Assembly: GCA_020026115.1 (NCBI GenBank)
Contig: JAHHQY010000041.1
Location: forward strand, 1-11,685
DNA: 11,685 nucleotides
Source: Actinobacillus sp.
GTDB taxonomy: Bacteria; Pseudomonadota; Gammaproteobacteria; Enterobacterales; Pasteurellaceae
Reading direction: 5' to 3'
The notes beneath the pieces are model-generated. The model did no database searches. It saw only the letters and a list, made by a program, of their open reading frames with translations, and had not been told where the DNA came from. Position 1 is the stretch's first letter; the number at the start of each line of letters is the position of its first letter. Shown in pieces: positions 6,607-11,685 of this stretch. The position numbers and the translations under genes were made by a program.

Positions 6607-6806
6607 TCATCAGCAAGTTTTGCTTGATAGCCCGCATCAATAATGGCTTGAATTAAGCATTGTTCTTCAACATCAGCGACAATAACCGCTTTATCTTGCG
6701 TGACTTCAGCACTTTCTACACCAGGTATGGCTTCAAGTGTTTTTTTTACTCGAGCAACACAATGACCGCAGGTAAGGTCGCCTAAGGTTAATACCGTTGT
6801 TTTCAT
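6597..6806 (-). CDS. copZ: copper chaperone CopZ-like HMA protein (also the N-terminal domain of a frameshifted CopA)
   Basis: The 69-residue product is a single heavy-metal-associated domain that binds Cu(I) and hands it to CopA. The metal site is LTCGHCVARVK with C13 and C16. The fold pattern ends with AGYQAKLADEAK. It aligns closely with the first HMA domain of E. coli CopA (GLSCGHCVKRVK), better than a stand-alone chaperone would be expected to, and stops at the residue where E. coli makes its truncated CopA(Z) by frameshifting. The ATG at 6806 has an excellent AAGGAG six nucleotides upstream. Transcription is from the 6807-6927 spacer, and copA follows on the same strand. It is either an independent chaperone gene or the 0-frame product of a recoded copA. 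Confidence 0.9.
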   Translation of the reverse strand: MKTTVLTLGDLTCGHCVARVKKTLEAIPGVESAEVTQDKAVIVADVEEQCLIQAIIDAGYQAKLADEAK

Positions 6807-6849
6807 AAAATCTCCTTATTTCACAGTAAATAAATGATAAATGACCTTT

Positions 6850-6882
6850 AATATTCTACTTAAACTTGCCAAGAGTAGAAAC
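6850..6882 (-). promoter_or_regulatory. candidate metal-responsive operator/promoter of copZ-copA
   Basis: In the 121-nt spacer upstream of copZ, TTCTACT (6880-6874) and AGTAGAA (6860-6854) form a 7-bp inverted repeat with a 13-nt centre containing CTTGGCAAG. TAGAAT, a fair -10 box, lies at the inner repeat end, and no good -35 sits at 17 nt. This resembles promoters with a long spacer that MerR-family activators such as CueR work on. The half-sites are not the E. coli CueR sequence ACCTTCC, and no regulator gene is in the window. Confidence 0.4.
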
Positions 6883-6927
6883 TAAAAAACCTAATTGAGC
6901 GAATAAATAAAATAAAAGTATTTGATT

Positions 6928-8844
6928 TTATTGAGCTAAATTACGCTTTTCTTCTAATTCTTCCCAACGTAAAAACGCCGTTTCAAGGGCATTTTCTGCT
7001 TGGCTCAGTTCGGCTAAGATTTTATCTGTGACGCTATGTTCTTTTTGGAAAAAGTCCGGTTCACTTACTTCTTTTTGTAAGTCTTCAATTTGCTGTTCTA
7101 ATTTTTCTAAAAGAGCCGGCAAACTTTCTAGCTCACGTTGTTCTTTATAGCTTAACTTCACTTTATTTGGCATTTTTTGTTTGCCAACTTTATTTACCAC
7201 AGGCTCATTTTTTTCCACTTCTTTCAGCGGTGCTTGGTGAGCAAAAAAATTCGCTTGTTGTTGTTTGGCATCAAAGAAACCGCCGACATATTTGTTAATT
7301 ACGCCATCACCTTCAAAGAAAAAGCATTCTGTTGCCGTGTTATCAATAAATTGACGATCGTGGCTGACGATCAATAAGGTGCCTTGATAATCGCTCAAAA
7401 TTTCTTCTAATAATTCTAAGGTTTCTACATCTAAATCATTGGTTGGTTCATCGAGAATCAATAAATTATTAGGTTTTAATAAAATTTTAGCTAACAATAA
7501 ACGATTTCGTTCGCCACCAGAGAGCGCTTTAACTGGGGTCATCGCCCGTTTTGGTGGGAAAAGGAAATCTTGTAAATAGCCTAATACGTGGCGTTTCACA
7601 CCGTTAACTTCGATATCTTGCTTACCATCTGCAACATTTTCCATCACAGTTTTTTCAGGGTCGAGAGCGGAACGATATTGGTCGAAATAAGCAATATCTA
7701 ATTTGGTACCACAATGTACGCGACCTTGTGTCGGTTGAAGTTCGCCAAGAAGTAATTTAATTAAAGTGGTTTTACCGCAACCATTTGCGCCGATAAAGGC
7801 GATTTTATCACCGCGTAAAATACGCGTAGAAAAGTTTTTAATTAAGGTTTTTCCGCCGATTTCATAGCATAAATTTTCTACATCAAAAACAATTTTACCT
7901 GAACGGCTCGATTGGTCGAGTTGAATTTTTGCGGTACCTAAAACCTCTTTGCGATTACGACGTTCTTCTCTTAGGGCTTTTAAGGCTCGAACACGGCCTT
8001 CATTACGAGTACGGCGAGCTTTAATGCCTTGACGAATCCAAACTTCTTCTTGGGCTAATTTTTTATCGAAAAGCGCGTTTTGTTCGGCTTCAACGCGTAA
8101 ATTTTCTTCTTTGCTCACTAAATAACGGTCGTAATCTTCGTTATAGCTTTGTAATTTTCCGCGGTCTAAATCAACGATGCGCGTAGCCATTTTGCGAATA
8201 AAGGCGCGGTCGTGAGAAATAAAAACAATGCTTCCTTTAAAATCAAAAAGTAAATTTTCAAGCCACTCGATGGTATCCACATCTAAATGGTTGGTGGGTT
8301 CATCGAGCAATAAAACATCAGGGTCGCTGACTAAAGCGCGCGCTAATGCGGCTTTACGAAGCCAACCACCTGACAGTTCAGCAAGTTTCGTTTCAGGATT
8401 TAAATTTAATTTTTGCAAAACATCGTTAATTTTTTGCTCAAATTGCCATCCGTTGGCATGGTCAATTTCCGCTTGCACTTCTTCTAATTGCTTGAAGAGT
8501 TTTTCATCGTGATCGACGGTTAATTGTTGAGTAATAGCATGATGTTTTTTTAATAAAACAGCCAAATGCCCAATGCCTTCTGCGACGTAATCAAATAAAT
8601 TACCTTGAGCATTGCGAGGTGGGTCTTGCTCTAAACGTGCAACCACTAAATCTTTTTCAAAAATAAGCTGGCCATCTTCTAATTGGATATCGCCCGCTAA
8701 CACTTTCATTAAGGTGGATTTTCCTGCGCCATTGCGACCGACTAAACAGACGCGTTCATTCGGCTCAATATGCAAATCAGCTTTATCTAAAAGGGGATGG
8801 TCACCAAAGCTTAATTCGCCTTGATGTAAGTTAATTAATGCCAC
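6928..8844 (-). CDS. uup: ABC-F family ATPase Uup
   Basis: Uup is a soluble ABC-F protein with two ATPase domains and no membrane part. Family members act on ribosomes, and uup mutants of E. coli show raised excision of transposons. The 638-residue product has domain 1 with Walker A GRNGAGKST near residue 36, signature LSGGWLRK and Walker B LLLDEPTNHLD. A basic interdomain linker rich in Arg (KARRTRNEGRVRALKALREERR) follows. Domain 2 has GANGCGKTT, LSGGERNR and LILDEPTNDLD. A coiled-coil C-terminal domain (from about 545, KLSYKEQRELESLPALLEKLEQQ) is typical of Uup and binds DNA in E. coli. I chose GTG 8844 rather than the ATG at 8880. AAGGA lies 7 nt before it, the product starts MALINLHQGELSFGD as Uup proteins do, and the longer form would begin inside the flanking hairpin. 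No terminator is evident after the stop. Confidence 0.94.
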   Translation of the reverse strand: MALINLHQGELSFGDHPLLDKADLHIEPNERVCLVGRNGAGKSTLMKVLAGDIQLEDGQLIFEKDLVVARLEQDPPRNAQGNLFDYVAEGIGHLAVLLKKHHAITQQLTVDHDEKLFKQLEEVQAEIDHANGWQFEQKINDVLQKLNLNPETKLAELSGGWLRKAALARALVSDPDVLLLDEPTNHLDVDTIEWLENLLFDFKGSIVFISHDRAFIRKMATRIVDLDRGKLQSYNEDYDRYLVSKEENLRVEAEQNALFDKKLAQEEVWIRQGIKARRTRNEGRVRALKALREERRNRKEVLGTAKIQLDQSSRSGKIVFDVENLCYEIGGKTLIKNFSTRILRGDKIAFIGANGCGKTTLIKLLLGELQPTQGRVHCGTKLDIAYFDQYRSALDPEKTVMENVADGKQDIEVNGVKRHVLGYLQDFLFPPKRAMTPVKALSGGERNRLLLAKILLKPNNLLILDEPTNDLDVETLELLEEILSDYQGTLLIVSHDRQFIDNTATECFFFEGDGVINKYVGGFFDAKQQQANFFAHQAPLKEVEKNEPVVNKVGKQKMPNKVKLSYKEQRELESLPALLEKLEQQIEDLQKEVSEPDFFQKEHSVTDKILAELSQAENALETAFLRWEELEEKRNLAQ

Positions 8845-8879
8845 AATACGTTCCTTGTTTTTGTTGTAGAAAAACATCA

Positions 8880-8917
8880 CTCGCGCCGAAAAAAGGTAAG
8901 CAAAAATTCGGCGCGAG
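8880..8917 (-). terminator. hairpin between yjjG and uup (terminator or attenuator for minus-strand transcripts)
   Basis: An 11-bp perfect stem (8880-8890 with 8907-8917, CTCGCGCCGAA/TTCGGCGCGAG) has a 16-nt loop. It lies 11 nt after the yjjG stop. On the minus strand the run that follows is only GTGATGTTTTTC, so termination may be partial, leaving some read-through into uup 35 nt further on. 19 nt at 8876-8894 are identical to the lon terminator. Confidence 0.65.
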
Positions 8918-8928
8918 AGAGATTTTAA

Positions 8929-9621
8929 TTATTTTTTGACGAAATCTAACAATTCCGGCAAGTATTGAATTTCAAAGGTCGGTTTAATTTCTGTCGCATT
9001 TTCCACTTGGTGGCGATTAAGCCAACAAGTATCAAAGCCAAAATTATTCCCCCCTAAAATATCGGAAGAAAGGCTGTCGCCCACCATTAAAATTTCTGAC
9101 TTTTCTAAGGGTAAATCTTCTTGCATTTGGGCGTAAGCGGAAGCGAAAATGCCCGCATTAGGTTTAGAAATGCCCACTTCTTCAGAGATAACGAGTAAAT
9201 CAAAAAATTTTGCCGTATTCGTAAAATCTAATCGCGGTTGTTGCATAGAAGTAAACCCATTGGTGATGATGCCCATTTTTACCTTGCCATGTAAGGTTTC
9301 AAGAGTAGGAAGCGTTCCTTCAAGAGCAGGGCTCATGGTGGTCATTTCTTGCATCAACTCATCATTTAAAATTAACGCGGATTGGCCTGTTTGTTTGCTT
9401 AACGCTTCAAAACGGCGAGTTTTTAAGGTGTAAACATCCACTTCTTGATTTTGATACGCAATCCAAAGTGGCTGATTTAAACTTTCGTATTCCGCAAAAT
9501 CTTCTAAAGTAAACTCGACGTTATAGCGCGCAAAAACATTTTTTAAAGCTTGATAAGACTGAAAAGCAAACAGCGTTTCATCTGCGTCAAATAAAATCCA
9601 TTTATATTTTAAATTATTCAT
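8929..9621 (-). CDS. yjjG: pyrimidine 5'-nucleotidase YjjG (HAD superfamily)
   Basis: YjjG is a cytoplasmic HAD-family phosphatase that dephosphorylates pyrimidine nucleoside monophosphates. In E. coli it protects against non-canonical pyrimidines. The 230-residue product has HAD motif I DADETLF (nucleophile D12, acid/base D14), a helical cap domain at about 25-95, motif II GIITNGF, the motif III lysine in GISKPNAGIF, and motif IV MVGDSLSSDILGG. Similarity to E. coli YjjG runs end to end, including DLLVISEEVG. The ATG at 9621 is chosen over an in-frame ATG at 9651, because it has AAAGGAA just upstream and starts the protein MNNLKYKWILFDADET, close to the E. coli start. It overlaps the last 8 nt of prlC (ATGAATAA), which suggests translational coupling. 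Confidence 0.92.
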   Translation of the reverse strand: MNNLKYKWILFDADETLFAFQSYQALKNVFARYNVEFTLEDFAEYESLNQPLWIAYQNQEVDVYTLKTRRFEALSKQTGQSALILNDELMQEMTTMSPALEGTLPTLETLHGKVKMGIITNGFTSMQQPRLDFTNTAKFFDLLVISEEVGISKPNAGIFASAYAQMQEDLPLEKSEILMVGDSLSSDILGGNNFGFDTCWLNRHQVENATEIKPTFEIQYLPELLDFVKK

Positions 9622-11656
9622 AGGCAATTCCTTTATGACGTAAAAGTGCATCTAAAGTTGGTTTGCGTCCACGGAAACGTTGAAAGAGCGTCATAGGTTC
9701 TTCGCTACCGCCACGGCTTAAAATTTCATTTAAATAAGCCTGGCCTGTTTCGGCGTTGAAAATGCCTTCTTCTTCAAAGCGAGAAAAAGCATCAGCGGAT
9801 AAAACTTCCGCCCATAAATAGCTGTAATAACCTGCGGCATAACCGCCTGCAAAAATATGGCTAAAGCTATGTGGCGTGCGTGACCATTCAACCGTTGGCA
9901 CAACCGAAATTTCGGCGCGAACTTGGTTTAGCGTATCTAAAATTTGGTTGGCGTTCGCAGGGTCAATATGATGATGCAAACGAAAATCGAATAAACCAAA
10001 CTCTAATTGACGTAAAATAAACATCGCCGCTTGGAAGTTTTTCGCCTTAATTAATTGTTGTAACAAGTGCGCAGGAAGAGGTTCACCTGTTTGATAATGG
10101 CCAGAAATAAAGCTCAGCGCTTGAGCCTGCCAGCACCAGTTTTCTAAAAATTGGCTTGGTAATTCCACAGCGTCCCAAGGCACACCGTTAATCCCTGCGA
10201 CATCCGGCACATCAATTTGTGTCAGCATATGATGAATGCCATGTCCGAACTCATGGAAGAGGGTGGTGACTTCATCGTGAGTGAAGAGAGCCGGTTTATC
10301 GCCTATTGGCGCATTAAAGTTACAAGTTAAATAAGCCACAGGCGTTTGAATTTTACCATTAGCCAATACTTTGCGCCCAATGCAATCATCCATCCAAGCC
10401 CCGCCACGTTTGTTTTCACGCGCATATAAATCTAAATAAAAACTGCCTAAAACCTGACCTTTGGCATTTTTTAAATCAAAGAAACGTACGCTTTTATCCC
10501 AAGTATCCACATCAAAACGTTCTTCAGCATGGATATTAAATAAGCGTTTAATAACCTCAAATAAGCCAGCAATGACGCGATTTTCAGGGAAATAAGGGCG
10601 TAATTCTTCGTCGTTAATTTGGAAAAGTGCTTGTTTTTGTTTTTCGCTATAAAAAGTAATATCCCAAGGGTTAAGTTGGCTGATTTGATAATTTTGTTGG
10701 CAAAATTCAACTAATTCTGCCAGTTCTTTTTCCCCTTGCGCTTTAGAACGTGAAGCAAGATTTTCTAAAAAATCAAGAACTTGTGTTGGGTTTTCAGCCA
10801 TTTTCGTTGCAAGTGAAAGTTCCGTATAAGTTTCAAAACCAAGTAAATGAGCCAATTCCAAACGCAAACTTAAAATTTCTTGCATAATGGCGCTGTTATC
10901 CCATTTCCCTGCATTTGGCCCGACTTCAGAAGCACGGGTAACAAAAGCACGATACATTTCAGCACGCAAATCTTGGTTTTCGGCATACATCATAACCGGC
11001 AGATAACTTGGAAATTCCAAAGTAAAACGCCAACCTTCAAGGCCTTTACTTTCAGCAGATTGTTTTGCGGCTTGCAAAGCGCTTTCGGGTAAACCTTTTA
11101 ATTCATTTTCATCTGTAATCAGTTTTTCCCAACCCATAGTGGCATCAAGAACGTGATTGCTAAAGGTGGAATTAAGTTCAGAAAGACGCGCGACAATTTG
11201 TGCATAGCGTGTTTGTTTTTCAGCAGGAAGAGCGATGCCAGAAAGTTCAAAGTCGCGTAAAGCGTTATCAATCGCTTTTTTCTGAGCGACAGAATAAGAG
11301 GCAAACTCTGAGCTATTTTTTAAACTCACATAAGCGTTGTATAAGCCTTTATGTTGCCCTAACCAAGTACTGTATTCAGAAAGTAAAGGTAAGCAGGCTT
11401 CATAAGCTTCGCGTAAGGCTGGGCTATTTTTAACGGAGTTTAAATGGCTAACAGGCGACCAAGCGCGCTGTAATTTTTCGCCCATGGCATCTAAAGGTTC
11501 GATGAAATTTTCCCACGTAAACGCAGGTTGTTGTAATAAATTTTCAATCTGTTGGCGACTTTCGTTAATAATAGTTTCAATTGCGACTTGAATATCTTCA
11601 GGTTTAATTTTTGAAAATGCAGGCAGTAGAGTTTGTTGTAATAATGGGTTAGTCAT
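9614..11656 (-). CDS. prlC: oligopeptidase A (M3 family zinc metallopeptidase)
   Basis: PrlC is a cytoplasmic zinc peptidase that cleaves short peptides, including degraded signal peptides. In E. coli the gene is a heat-shock gene. The 680-residue product is complete and matches E. coli oligopeptidase A (680) throughout, for example SPVSHLNSVKNSPALREAYE, KKAIDNALRDFELSGI, MAENPTQVLDFL and HIFAGGYAAGYYSYLWAEVL. The zinc site is HEFGH at 468-472 (ligands H468 and H472, catalytic E469), with the third ligand expected at E498 in DAVELPSQ. The ATG at 11656 has AAGGA 6 nt upstream. The gene overlaps yjjG by 8 nt at its 3' end. Only 29 nt of upstream DNA are in the window, so its promoter is not visible. 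Confidence 0.97.
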   Translation of the reverse strand: MTNPLLQQTLLPAFSKIKPEDIQVAIETIINESRQQIENLLQQPAFTWENFIEPLDAMGEKLQRAWSPVSHLNSVKNSPALREAYEACLPLLSEYSTWLGQHKGLYNAYVSLKNSSEFASYSVAQKKAIDNALRDFELSGIALPAEKQTRYAQIVARLSELNSTFSNHVLDATMGWEKLITDENELKGLPESALQAAKQSAESKGLEGWRFTLEFPSYLPVMMYAENQDLRAEMYRAFVTRASEVGPNAGKWDNSAIMQEILSLRLELAHLLGFETYTELSLATKMAENPTQVLDFLENLASRSKAQGEKELAELVEFCQQNYQISQLNPWDITFYSEKQKQALFQINDEELRPYFPENRVIAGLFEVIKRLFNIHAEERFDVDTWDKSVRFFDLKNAKGQVLGSFYLDLYARENKRGGAWMDDCIGRKVLANGKIQTPVAYLTCNFNAPIGDKPALFTHDEVTTLFHEFGHGIHHMLTQIDVPDVAGINGVPWDAVELPSQFLENWCWQAQALSFISGHYQTGEPLPAHLLQQLIKAKNFQAAMFILRQLEFGLFDFRLHHHIDPANANQILDTLNQVRAEISVVPTVEWSRTPHSFSHIFAGGYAAGYYSYLWAEVLSADAFSRFEEEGIFNAETGQAYLNEILSRGGSEEPMTLFQRFRGRKPTLDALLRHKGIAYE

Positions 11657-11685
11657 AAAAATTCCTTATATCTAAACGCCTAAGG

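Noticed and set aside
8845..8880. 12-residue N-terminal extension of Uup (MMFFYNKNKERI)
   Set aside because: The extension begins at the edge of the yjjG hairpin and has no family match. GTG 8844 has AAGGA at 7-nt spacing and gives the conserved MALINLH start.
9622..9651. 10-residue N-terminal extension of YjjG (MHFYVIKELP)
   Set aside because: It lies wholly inside prlC coding sequence. The ATG at 9621 has the better ribosome-binding site and fits the family start.
10471..10710. 79-residue minus-strand frame inside prlC
   Set aside because: It is an alternative frame of a fully conserved gene, with low-complexity Lys/Asn/Ile composition.

Overview
The window looks like chromosomal DNA of a gammaproteobacterium, most likely a member of the Pasteurellaceae. 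The DNA is AT-rich, and Lon, TrpR, CopA, Uup, YjjG and PrlC all read as close relatives of the enterobacterial proteins. The tmRNA tag reads ANDEQFALAA, against ANDENYALAA in E. coli. The genus cannot be fixed. Neither classical Pasteurellaceae uptake core (AAGTGCGGT or ACAAGCGGT) occurs exactly, while an unrelated 9-mer, CGCGCCGAA, occurs eight times.

Layout. Positions 1-90 hold the 3' end of a serine tRNA and its terminator. Positions 162-2714 hold lon with a heat-shock-like promoter and a strong terminator. Positions 2759-3092 hold a broken or recoded fragment of a phage-type S24 repressor, next to the 3' end of ssrA (tmRNA, minus strand, 3293-3657). trpR (plus) diverges from ssrA, with an operator-like site over its promoter, and converges on copA through two back-to-back terminators. 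From 4267 to the right edge everything is on the minus strand: prlC and yjjG (overlapping), uup, then copZ and copA.

How the genes work together. lon (proteolysis) and ssrA (ribosome rescue, whose tag marks proteins for degradation) are both protein-quality-control functions. prlC and yjjG form a small operon with an 8-nt overlap. copZ and copA form a copper-export unit. The copZ frame encodes the first metal-binding domain and the copA frame encodes the second one plus the ATPase.

Most interesting point. The copZ and copA frames can be joined by a -1 shift only within 7 nt (GGCAAAG), bounded by a stop codon in each frame. This lies at the same place in the protein as the known -1 frameshift site of E. 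coli copA (CCCAAAG). Downstream lie two crossing 9-bp complementary pairs and a 10-bp hairpin. The arrangement suggests a recoding element of reversed polarity: in-frame reading would give the chaperone CopZ, and a -1 shift would give an 846-residue CopA with two metal-binding domains. A disabling mutation or sequencing error is the main alternative.
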